Positions 1 to 10,737 of a stretch of DNA of 64,000 nt are shown here, one piece after another (the first letter of the stretch is position 1; each line of letters begins with the position of its first letter). Both the position numbers and the translations under genes were made by a program. The notes under the pieces are model-generated. The model saw nothing but the letters and a program-made list of their open reading frames with translations, searched no databases and was not told where the DNA came from. The stretch comes from Rhynchosporium graminicola (lineage: Eukaryota; Ascomycota; Leotiomycetes; Helotiales; Ploettnerulaceae), in NCBI GenBank assembly GCA_900074885.1, contig FJUW01000050.1:248001-312000 (forward strand), written 5' to 3'.

Positions 1-39
1 CGTGTGCCCGCTCTACAAGACTGACATTTTGGCCAACAG

Positions 40-1413
40 AAAAAGACTTGCGAATATAAATTCCACACTGAGTTTCAATCTCACGAACCAGAATTTGACT
101 ACCTCAAATCCCTCGAAATCGAAGAGAAAATTAACAAGATCAAGTGGTGCAAAAGACAAAACGCCTCCCATTACCTACTCTCAACGAATGACAAGACAAT
201 CAAGTTATGGAAGGTATTCGAGAAGTCATTGAAGGTTGTAGCAGAGAACAATCTATCGCAGGAGCTAACTGCGGGAAACTCTGCTGGAGGAGGAGGTGCT
301 GTCAGACGCCGATCCAATGTCCACTACACAAGCGCCCACGACCTGAAATTACCCCGCCTCACACATCATGATACTGTGGTAGCAGCAGTTCCGCGACGAA
401 CATACGCCAATGCCCACGCATACCACATCAACAGCATCTCGGTGAACAGCGATGGCGAGACTTTCATTAGCAGTGATGATCTGCGGATAAACTTATGGAA
501 CTTGAATATCCAGGATCAAAGCTTCAATATTGTTGACATTAAGCCTGCAAACATGGAGGAGCTTACGGAAGTCATCACAGCCGCCGAATTTCACCCACAG
601 AGCTGCAATTGGTTCATGTACGCAAGCTCTAAGGGTACCATCAAGCTTGCAGATATGAGAGAAAGTGCTCTGTGCGACCAACATGCAAAGCGTAGGTGGC
701 TTTCTTGCTTGAAGCCAAGTCAATTTGTGCTAACTGTGCCTCAGAATTTGAACAAGAAGAGGATCCATCTGCTCGCTCCTTCTTCTCCGAAATTATATCC
801 TCCATTTCCGATGTCCGATTCTCACACGACGGCCGCTACATCCTTTCTCGTGATTACCTTACAGTCAAGATCTGGGACGTCAATATGGAGAGGCAGCCAG
901 TGAAGACAATTCCAATTCACGAGCATCTCCGACCACGACTGTGCGATACCTATGAAAATGACAGCATCTTCGATAAGTTTGAGGTAGTCTTCTCTGGAGA
1001 TGCCAAGAATGTCATGACTGGAAGTTACAACAATAACTTCATGATCTACCCCTCGGATCCAGAAAAAGAGGTTGAGGTGGTTCTTCAAGCAGACAAATCG
1101 GCATTCAAGGCAAAGAAGGTTGGCGTACCAACACCAATTAACTCCTCCACGAGCCCAACTGCCACAAACGGAGGTAAGAAGGGTGGATCGAGAGCTGGCA
1201 GCCCTGCAGCCGGAGCGACAGGCCAAGGTGGTAGAATGAGAAAAGAGACCGATGCCGATCAGATTGATTTCAACAAGAAGATCTTGCATATGAGCTGGCA
1301 TCCATTCGAAGACAGTATCGCAATTGCGGCAACCAACAATGTAAGTAATGTAACTTTCGAAATCATGAGCCCTGCTAACAGGAACCCAGCTTTTCGTCTT
1401 CTCAGCATTGTAG
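40..1413 (+). CDS. CDC55: PP2A B55 (PR55/Cdc55) regulatory subunit, 5' partial
   Basis: WD40 beta-propeller regulatory subunit of protein phosphatase 2A, which selects substrates for the A/C core in mitotic and growth control. Exons 40-691, 745-1340 and 1390-1413 give 423 visible residues in one frame; the true start is upstream of the window, and an acceptor CAG ends at 39. Family hallmarks are [51 protein letters not shown] and the short conserved end NNLFVFSAL reached only through the last intron. Between about residues 345 and 395 lies a Gly/Ser/Ala-rich, disordered-looking insert (encoded near 1140-1250) in place of a short propeller loop, a feature I recall from fungal orthologues. Introns are 53 and 49 nt. 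Function is assigned from family identity and is very secure; the symbol is the yeast name. Confidence 0.95.
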
Positions 1414-2774
1414 ACTTCCACCTGCATGGAAGAGGTCCCTTGGTCATTACATCGGCGTTCTTACTAGGCTAGCAGCGCTCCACGCCAGAACTCCGATTTC
1501 GTTCATCCTCAAGATGTCTACGGGAGGAGATCATGAGACACGAGAGTACTATTATGAGTGGTAAAGAAGATGCCACATCTTACGTGGGAGAATGACTATG
1601 ATGAATGTCTGGGTGCTAGTACCTTTTTGACTGGTCGGTGCAGTGAACTATGAATGCATTTCGTCTAGCCTCGGGGATATCGATGTTCCCTTGCAAATCT
1701 GGCAGACGTGTCTCAGCATCAGACATGCTTTCAACAGTCGAATAAGCTAGTCAGCCACATCCGCAGATGAATAATGCAAAGAGAATTCAAACAGAGTTGG
1801 CTTTATGACCAAGACAAGAAGTGAGGTGTACGAATCCAGTAATGTGCCTTATGAATCAAATGCAGTAGCTTGTGAATAACCGAGAGACATCACTAACAGC
1901 TTTGAGCAACATGACATGATCAAGATTCGTGTCACTGGTGATATATTTCCTGGCAAACTTGCGAATTATCATTAGGAAAATGATTAAACCTCCTGCCATG
2001 CATTCAAACTTTCGGCGCTTTCTCTATTTGTCTCCGTCCTAATGTAGCAATCACCTAACCTCTCTTGTGTTGTTCACATGCGAACTACGGGACCTGCTCT
2101 AGGTAGGTAGGTTCTGTACATACCTACAAGTAGGTACCTGGGGCAGAGATCTGGTAGAGCCGAAACCTCATCACCGATCCGTTTAGGCTAATATAATGGA
2201 CTTCTGGGGGGGCTGGCGGCAGTGCAGTGCATGGAATGGCATGTCATGTCAAGGCGGATGGTGGCAAGCTTTTTGTACAGTAGCGCTGGAAGCTCCATGG
2301 TAAGAATTGGTGGACAGGATCAGGGACGCCGATGACATATGGTTAACCGTATTTATAGTACTTCTAGAAGTACCAGGAACGTCTTTGAGGTCGGTGGGAA
2401 TCGCAAGCTATCAAGGATTGGGATCTCATAGATGAGACTCATGGATGAGAATTACGGACAATACCTTTCTCGGAGGAATCAACTGTCTGTACTAAAATTG
2501 ACCTTGCATTCCCATCATTTCTTAATACAGTAAGTAAGTAAGTCTATTTCAGCCACTCCTCGGGACTGCATGACATTCATTACCATTACCGGCACTTCCT
2601 TCCTTTGCTTTCGGGCCTAACCGTCAGTCAGTCAATCAATCACTGACAATCAGTCAGGGGCAGCAGACGTCGAGATCTTCTCATTCGCTGCAAGCCATGG
2701 GTGCGTGGGTGCGTGCCGGTCGTAATTCGTGGATCTTTTTAGGTTGGAAACTCTGAAGTTGTGCCTGTTCTATC

Positions 2775-2785
2775 CTGAGCCTAAC

Positions 2786-2818
<33 letters not shown>
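2775..2818. repeat. Hexanucleotide microsatellite (GAGCCT)n
   Basis: About six tandem copies of CTGAGC/GAGCCT with one interruption. It can be read as a Pro-Glu or Arg-Leu repeat on either strand, which creates spurious open frames. Confidence 0.9.
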
Positions 2819-3083
2819 TTCTTTCAGCCCTTGTCGTGCTGCGGCGCCACAGCCTCGAATCCCATCCCCATCCCCATCTCCATCCCCCATCCCATCTCAA
2901 CCCACACCGTCCACCAGTCAGTCTGTTTCGGCCCTGTGTTTTTAACTTGCTTTGGCAATCTGACTTGCCCCTTCCTTGACTACTGGCCTGCATCTGCATC
3001 TCCATCTCCATCTGCATCTGCGTCTGTACTTGCACCTCCCTCTTCTCCTCTATTGTCCTGGCATGGGGATACTTTAGCGTGGA

Positions 3084-3108
3084 TCTCATCTCATCTCATC
3101 TCATCTCA
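3084..3108. repeat. Pentanucleotide microsatellite (CTCAT)n
   Basis: Five tandem CTCAT units about 265 bp before the start codon of the nucleotide-sugar transporter, within a generally pyrimidine-rich leader that also has CATCTC and CTCCAT runs at 2990-3020. Confidence 0.9.
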
Positions 3109-3372
3109 AGTATAGTACTGTACTGCAAGTCGGCCTATCCACCTTCACATCCACTTGCCTTTACTGTCTGTTCTATGTAAGCATGGGCCCTGGGATTATC
3201 TACTACGTGTCAGAGTCAGAATCGCACGACTTCTTTCTACGCCAACATTTTCTATTTCTTACGTCTACATCCTCTTTCGTGTGCCACCAGTTTCAGGCGA
3301 AACCCGCGCTGCCGAACTGAAGGCAGAGCAGGATCACCGAACAGACCAGACTACACCGATTGAACGAACCGA

Positions 3373-4847
3373 ATGGCGAGAAAACGCAGAGCTGACTCTA
3401 GTAGTACCCAGTCCAGCTCCATGACCGGCCCTCGACGACGATCCACCCTGAGAGATCTCCAAGCATCCAACGCGACGAACACTGATGGCGACATCATAAC
3501 CCCCAAAATCATTGATGCGGCTCCATCTCTGGAGAAAGCTGAGATGTACGGCATAGACGACCCGCGCCCGACTTCATCTAGGATAATGGCTATGATGGGG
3601 CGCATATTCATTGAAACTATACCGGCATGGCTGGCTGTGGGAGGTATGCTCGGTCTGATTTTTGGTGGTTGTTGCTCGAATGTGAGTCCTTCTGGGAGTG
3701 GTGGGGCGACACAGACTTTTGGAGGGGAGACTGATAGTTTGTGCTAGGTTTTTGCACTGGAAGCTATTGTCAAGTGAGTTATACTAGGCGGATGTGTTCT
3801 ATGGCATAGGCTGATATGTGTCTGTAGAGTCGAACCTGACAGCGGAACTCTCTTGACATTCGTTCAATTCCTTTTCGTAGCTACTACAGGATACTTCTCA
3901 CAATTCGACCGAAGCCGACCTCCCTTCTTCCTAAAGCCGAATCACGTACCGATACGGCGCTGGATGATCAACATCCTTCTCTTCTTCACGATTAATGTGC
4001 TAAACAACCATGCATTCAGCTATAACATTTCTGTGCCTATACATATCATCCTTCGCTCAGGAGGAAGCATTACAACGATTGCGGCGGGGTTCCTATGGGG
4101 AAAGAGGTTCTCCAGAATGCAGATCTTTGCTGTCACTCTTCTGACGGTTGGTGTGGTCATTGCTGCTTGGTCTGACCAACAGTCAAAGGTACGCGGGTCA
4201 CAATTGTTGAACACAACCGTACTGATCTTTCGTAGAAGGGCGTTGAAAGCGGCGAAGAGACGCAAAGCCTGCCTCCATTCAGTACTGGACTAGCCATACT
4301 TTTCTTTGCACAGATCCTGTCGGCAATTATGGGATTATACACCGAAGAGACATACAAGCAGTATGGACCGCATTGGAAGGAGAATTTGTTCTACTCTCAC
4401 CTACTGGCGCTGCCGCTATTCATGCCATTCATCCCATCGATGAGAAAGCAGTTCTTCAAACTAGCTGCGTCAGCTCCTCTGGGATTACCTGCCTATAATC
4501 AAATCACAAATCTTCCCGTGGAGTTACGAAAAGGCTTAGAGACCATCTATGTTCCCAGTCAACTCGCGTACCTCGTCATGAACGTCCTCACCCAATACGC
4601 CTGTATTCGAGGTGTGAATCTCCTTGCATCCGCAGCATCAGCACTTACTGTCACGATCGTACTGAACGTTCGAAAGCTTGTTAGTCTGTTGTTGAGCATT
4701 TGGCTATTCGGAAATAAGCTGTCCCCGGGGACGCTGCTAGGAGCTTCAATTGTGTTTTTCGCTGGTGGAATGTACGGTTTGGAAGGATCGAAAAAGTCTG
4801 GCAGGTCGAGACATCGAGCCAGTACAGTAAATGGGAAAGTAGGCTAG
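3373..4847 (+). CDS. YEA4: UAA-family nucleotide-sugar transporter (Yea4/SLC35B4 type)
   Basis: Multi-spanning ER/Golgi transporter of the UAA (UDP-N-acetylglucosamine/UDP-glucose) family; Yea4 carries UDP-GlcNAc for chitin synthesis in yeast. Exons 3373-3681, 3748-3773, 3828-4188 and 4236-4847 give 435 residues. The second exon is only 26 nt. Recognisable segments are the FVQFLFVATTGYFSQFD helix, the block VLNNHAFSYNISVPIHIILR with RSGG, MGLYTEETYKQYGPHWKENL, and the C-terminal helices around NVRKLVSLLLSIWLFGN and FFAGGMYGLEG. The N-terminal ~75 residues are basic, Ser/Thr-rich and cytosolic-looking. The start at 3373 is the first ATG in a good context and gives the expected length. Family is certain; the exact sugar is inference from similarity to Yea4-type sequences. 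Confidence 0.9.
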
Positions 4848-5397
4848 ATGAGTAGGCCGTTTTACATAGATTAAGACCTAAATGTCAGATAAGAAATTAT
4901 GATTACTGGCTTAGTACGGGGTGTTGTTGTGATTAAGGTTCAAGAAACCAACGATAGGCGAATCTTATTCCGCCGGCAGAAGCGCGGCGCGAAAGCGGCG
5001 CGGAATCACCTGCAATCAAGCGGCAGAGGCTTGACTCAAGGGTCGATTTGCAGCCTCGTTGACATTTGGACCAAGAGAAGGTCAACATTATTACACGCCA
5101 CTTTCTTCTGATAGACTGTGATCTGGATTTACGTATCTTACTGTCTAAATGCTGTAGTAGACAGATGAAAATCGTTATTTTATCTGCTAATTGAAGTCTG
5201 CATTGCGATAAGGGTACGGTAATCTCTGGTTGCATTGTTCTACAGCTACTGTATGTGGGAACAAAGCAAACTTAGTAGCCAATGCTAATATTTCTATGTC
5301 TAGGAACCTACATCTACCAGAGCCCGGCTCGAAGTTCCTCGCATCGGAAACTTGAAGCCCGATTTGACAAGACGATTCATGAGAACGAGGGCCCAAA
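4848..5397. other. Intergenic region, promoter/5' leader of AMP deaminase
   Basis: 550 bp between two co-oriented genes. No coding signal convinces. The last ~110 bp before the ATG at 5398 are free of upstream ATG in the same frame and read as a normal leader. Confidence 0.6.
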
Positions 5398-8300
5398 ATG
5401 GAGCAAGAATCCGCAACCGCAGGCTCCGAGCAGTCCTGGGACTCCAACGAGGACAAGCAAAGCGCATTGCTGCCCTCTGCTGCCTTACAACCAGACGATA
5501 CGCCTCCCCAGACTAGCACGCCCTCCGACCTCGACAATGATGACGATGGCATACTCCCCCGCGATGTTCAGCGCAAAACCGCATACTACGATTACGCAGC
5601 TGAGAAGACGCTGAGTCAGGCAGATGCAAAATTGTTCTATCAGAGAAGCCAATTGGAGGCTCAGAAGACGGGGGGCAGTAGTAGGGGGAATGGTGGGAGT
5701 CAGCAGAGTCCGCAGGGAAGTCCGGTGTTGATGCCGAGGAGTTTCTCGAATGTTTTTGAGAGTGAGCATGGGATGAGGAGGAGTGGAAGTGCTGCGAGTA
5801 CGAAGAGCTGGCAGAGGTTTGTGCCGATTTTCTACTTGTTTTATTATCATTTTGGATTATATGTGGCATTGTGCTGAAACGATGTGTATAGTTCTAGTAA
5901 ATACAGACCTGCGGCTCCTCTTGGACTCGCTGATCCAAATAAAGCGCCCGAGGCCAATGTCATCCAAGAGCCGAGTTCAGCAGCCTTCGCACAGAGTCCT
6001 GTAGGTATTCATAGAACGGAATCTCTGCTGAGAGCGGATGTAGCTGCTAGAGATCATGCTGTGCACCCCAATATACCACATGAACCAAAACCATCACTCG
6101 AGACGGAGGGACTACACGGAGCCGGTGCGGGAGTAGGTATGGGAAGTGGAGCTGGTGGGTTTGCCAACAGTGATGATAACATCACTTCTGAGCTGAGCAC
6201 TATCTACACCAACATACAAAAGATCTTGGATATTCGGCACAAGTATATTCGGTTGTCCTTGCAGCAGGATGGAAGTAATCCCCGGGATGAACCTAGTTGG
6301 AAGATCTATCCACCTCCACCAGAGCCTGCTTGGTATGAGGCTGGGTACGAGGAAAGAGATCGGAACAATACCAATGGAATGAACAGCCAGAACAATAGTA
6401 TGTCAAATAGTATGGTTCTTCCAGATCGATCCAAAGCTGGTGATCACTCTTTACACCCCAGTGCGGGATCTCAACCCAAAGCACCTCGTAAGAAGAGGAA
6501 GCCTGGTCAAGACATTGGCGAGGACTTTTACTTGGAAGACAACCTTCCTGTTCCTGGAGCTGATGAGATGTCTTTCCGTATGGACGCCAACGGTGTGTAC
6601 CAAGTCTATGAAAACCCGGAAGCTGTCATGCATGACACTCCTGTCATCAACATTCCCAATATTCGAGAGTACTACATGGACCTGGAAGACATTCTCAACA
6701 TCTCCTCCGACGGTCCAAGTAAGAGTTTTGCTTTCCGCCGCTTGCAGTATCTGGAAGGAAAGTTCAACCTTTATGTGCTCCTCAATGAGTATCAGGAGAT
6801 GGCAGACAGCAAGAGGGTACCTCATAGAGATTTTTACAATGTGCGAAAGGTCGATACCCACGTTCATCATTCGGCCTGTATGAATCAGAAGCATCTCTTG
6901 CGCTTTATCAAGAGTAAGATGAAGAAGTGTCCGGATGAGGTGGTGATGTTTAGAGATGGGAAGCATCTTACTTTGGAGGAGGTCTTTCAGAGTATCAACT
7001 TGACTGCGTATGATTTGAGTATTGATACCCTGGATATGCATGTAAGTAGCGGATTTCGCGATCGGTTTGCATTACTGACATGTTCAGGCCCACACAGACT
7101 CTTTCCATCGATTTGATAAATTTAACCTCAAGTACAACCCAATTGGCGAGTCTAGATTGAGAACAATTTTCTTGAAGACAGACAACTTCATTAATGGCAG
7201 ATACTTGGCAGAGATCACTAAAGAAGTCATTTCCGATCTCGAGTCGAGCAAATATCAGATGGCTGAATGGCGCATTTCAGTCTATGGCCGGACGATTGAC
7301 GAGTGGGACAAACTCGCAGCTTGGGTCATTGACAACAAGCTCTTCTCTCACAATGTTCGATGGTTGATCCAAGTACCTCGTCTATTTGACGTATATAAGT
7401 CCACAGGACTGATGACCAATTTCGAACAAGTCATTGTAAATCTCTTCCAGCCTCTATTCGAGGTTACCAAAGATCCCTCAAGCCATCCGAAACTCCATAT
7501 CTTTTTGCAAAGAGTCATTGGCTTCGATTGTGTCGATGATGAGAGCAAGCCTGAGCGTCGGCTGTATAGAAAATTCCCTGTACCAAAGGTCTGGGACTCA
7601 AAGCAGAACCCTCCTTACAGTTACTGGATCTACTACCTATTCTCAAACATGGCTTCTCTGAACGTGTGGCGCAAACAGAGAGGTTTCAATACATTTGTCC
7701 TGCGTCCTCATGCTGGTGAAGCTGGAGATACAGATCATTTGGCAGCTGCAGTCCTTTGTTGTCATAGTATCAGTCATGGATTACTTCTGAGAAAAGTTCC
7801 TCTTTTACAGTATATCTTCTATCTCGAGCAGATAGGAGTAGCGATGTCTCCTTTGAGCAACAATGCGCTATTCTTGGCGTATGAGCGAAACCCGTTCTTG
7901 AGTTATTTCAAGAGAGGTCTTAATGTTTCGCTGTCGACTGATGACCCGCTCCAATTCGCGTTCACAAAGGAACCTCTTATCGAGGAATACTCTGTAGCCG
8001 CGCAGATCTATAAGCTCAGCGCTGTAGACATGTGTGAATTAGCAAAGAACTCTGTGAAGCAGAGTGGTTTCGAACATGCTGTCAAACAAAGATGGTTGGG
8101 CCAAGATTACCACTTACCCGGTGTCAAGGGTAATACAATGGCGAAGAGCAACGTACCGAATATTCGCGAGGGATTCAGACATGAGACTCTACAGCAAGAA
8201 CTTGCCATGTAAGTCACCAAACTCATTAAAACGAGAGATAACAACTAACACGTCGCAGGATCGCACGATACACGTCGCTAGCTACGCCCAACACAGCCAT

Positions 8301-8895
8301 ATCAAGCAAACCCGACCAATTCCCCACCTCATACACCCCCCACCAAGCACCACCCTCTCCAACCTCCTCCACCAAAACTAACATCTCTTCCTCTACCACC
8401 ATACAAGCCGATCCCACCACTCCAGCCTACCAACAATTCCCCGCCCAAGCAGCGCGTATCCCAACGTCGCACTCGCAAATCCACCTCGACTCTCCGCAAC
8501 AACACAGCCAAAACCAAAGCCAAGCACAACAAAACACAACCAGCAGTCCTCTCACGCGCCCAAATTCTAATCTAACGAGTCCGTATATGACGGGTGTCAA
8601 TAGAGAGGGGACTTGGGGTCTGGAAGCGAGTTTCACGGATTTGCATTTGAGTGCTGGGGAGCCGAGGATTTTTCCGGGCGTGGTGAGTAGGACCCAGAGG
8701 AGGGATAGTAACGTGAGGAAGAGTAGTCAAAGTGAGACGGATGATGGGGCTGGTGCTGGGGGTGGCAGTGGGAGTGGGATATCGAGACGAGCTGGGATGA
8801 GGAGGGCATTTGATGGGAGTGTGGAGGAGGAAGGGGAGATGTATAGGGCGGAGAGTGATGGGAGTATGGAGGAGGCCGGGGGTAGGGACGAATAG
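5398..8895 (+). CDS. AMD1: AMP deaminase
   Basis: Deaminates AMP to IMP in the purine nucleotide cycle, cytosolic zinc enzyme. Exons 5398-5816, 5892-7041, 7088-8208 and 8259-8895 give 1108 residues. Catalytic landmarks include the metal-binding [11 protein letters not shown] (near residue 460), the core [20 protein letters not shown] spanning the second junction, HAGEAGD, and [10 protein letters not shown] near residue 804. The catalytic region is flanked by long low-complexity segments: an N-terminal ~230 residues rich in Ser/Gln/Gly (a regulatory region in this family) and a ~210-residue C-terminal Ser/Thr/Gln/Asn/Pro-rich tail coded by the last exon, which ends in a Gly/Glu-rich stretch. 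The tail makes the protein longer than yeast Amd1 (about 810 residues by memory). All introns are GT-AG, 46-75 nt. The tail is supported by uninterrupted frame across the last junction but is less conserved, so its exact extent is less certain. Confidence 0.95.
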
Positions 8896-10737
8896 TCACG
8901 AGGGAGAGGGATGGCAGCCATACTGGGCTTATTGCTTGTGTTCCTTACACGAAGAGAGCGTCTCTGGTGGGAAGACCGCCTTTTCTTGAGAAATGCTGAT
9001 AGGGCTTTGCATATAATCCAACGTTTCGTCAGCTGTGTTGAAACCCTGTCTGGCGTTTAGAGACATAGAACACTAGACGACTTCATGATGAGATAGGATA
9101 ATACGAGATGCTATGAGATGAGAAACGAACACGTTGAAGTCAGCGGTAGAGCTGCAGATTCGAAAACACAATGTCTTTCTTTAGCTTCATCTTAAGTGAC
9201 AACGTAGAGTTTATGTAAGCTTGACTGTATGCATAAGCTTTGCTTGTTTGGACCGAATCTTGTTTTTATTTCAAGACAGTCGATAGACAATATCTGCTAG
9301 GTGGATAAACGCCGCACAGGTACATAATCGCCAAACGGTAGCTTCTAAAGTCAACTTCCCTCCCTCAAGAAGTCTCTTGATGCGGGTCCAACCAGGCTAC
9401 TGAACTCTCGACATCCATTCAACTTCGAGGACGCAAAGAATATTCTGTTGTATCTTGTTGCTGGTAATGTCAATATTGTGCCTGAAAAGTGTAGGTATGC
9501 ACGGGCAACGGAACATTTGTCCAAACAACCGCGCCGCTTCTGACGAGTAGATAGAATGTCGTTTATCATATCATATCTTAGAGTTCAAGGCGTGTTCATG
9601 TAGGGGAGATAGCAGGACCGTTAGCTTTTACTCTATCAGATAACTTGATCGCAGTGCGGTACCAGCTGTAGTGATAGCATGCATGGTTGGAGTAAGAGAG
9701 CACGATTTCCTCGACGAGGCGAGTATTGCCTTGGACTTCCTTTGAAGAAACCTCCTTCACAGTTTAAGCATCTACTCGGCTAGACATTCTCCGAGTCGGG
9801 ATCACGATGTAAAAATCGCTGCCGGATGCCGTCTGCTTATCTATTGTGCCTTAACCTAAGATAAAAGATACGATGTTATAATCTGTGATTTCATTAGACT
9901 ACGTATAGCATAGAGCCCCACCGTCTGCTCGACCGTCTTCTAACCAACCCCATCCTCACCCTCCTCCCTCCCCCGCCGGCTCTCAACTCAACTCCCTCCG
10001 CCTGATCGGCACAACAAGCGGTCTTATAATCGAAGTCCTGACTCTGGGGTATGAGTTATTGAAGCGAGAATCTCATCGGTGAGGAACGACCGTGTTGGCA
10101 TACGCCGGGCGGCGCGGTGTAGGATCTTGAGGGAGAGAATGGAGAGTGCGGCTAAGGATGGACGAGGGGTTATTAGGATTGAGGAGCTGGGGTGAGGGGG
10201 AACAAGGGCGTTTGTGTTGGTGCTCAGAGAGGTTCAACGGTGGGGTTCTGATGGGATAGGATGTGTGGAAAAGAATTCCGGATAAGGAGTTTACTTATTT
10301 GTCATACTGGCTGGTCGTTTATTGACTTTCTTGGCCTGAGATGGATAATTAAGCGAGCTGCTTTGACATCCGGCTGGAGAAATTTAGGAGCAGGTCATGC
10401 AGGTCAGTCGATGACGGAAGCTTGCTTCTTAGATTTTCCATAGAATTATAAGTAGGTAGTGGGACTATAATTTGTATAAACATAGCCTTGGTTGAATCCA
10501 AGACTGTCATAAGTAGAAGGGTTGTGTTTTGGAACAAGGGACAAGCTTAGTCTCCACAACTTCTACGGTGGTAGAGAAAACACGGTTAACACAAATACAG
10601 TATTCTACAAAGTCGTTGCTTTTCGTACCCCATCTCGACTCATCAACACAGCTCATCGCATTTCAGCTCATCCTGCTACCATGCATAGGTTACCAAAGCT
10701 CTAATTGAACAACACCCCGTGCCTTCCTCCCGAGAAC
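8896..10737. other. Intergenic region between convergent genes
   Basis: 1.8 kb between the ends of AMP deaminase (+) and Dnm1 (-). Contains a C-rich stretch at 9943-9985 and otherwise mixed composition. No gene, tRNA or repeat recognised. Confidence 0.6.

Larger units (their letters stand above)
1414..3372. other. Intergenic region, 2.0 kb, with TAGGTA motifs and simple repeats
   Basis: No gene seen. It holds the 3' flank of the PP2A subunit and the promoter/5' leader of the transporter at 3373. Notable contents are a cluster of TAGGTAGG/TACCTAC/GTAGGTACC motifs at 2100-2141, short direct repeats (TAAG, CAGT, CAAT) at 2521-2660, and several microsatellites between 2775 and 3110. Open frames here are products of the GAGCCT and CATCTC repeats, not genes. 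Confidence 0.7.

Noticed and set aside
822..1427. 201-codon minus-strand frame opposite the PP2A subunit
   Set aside because: Lies fully within coding exons of the recognised gene and shows no family likeness.
2681..3115. Three overlapping frames of 70-130 codons on both strands
   Set aside because: Created by GAGCCT and CATCTC microsatellites; repetitive Pro-Glu or Arg-Leu translation only.
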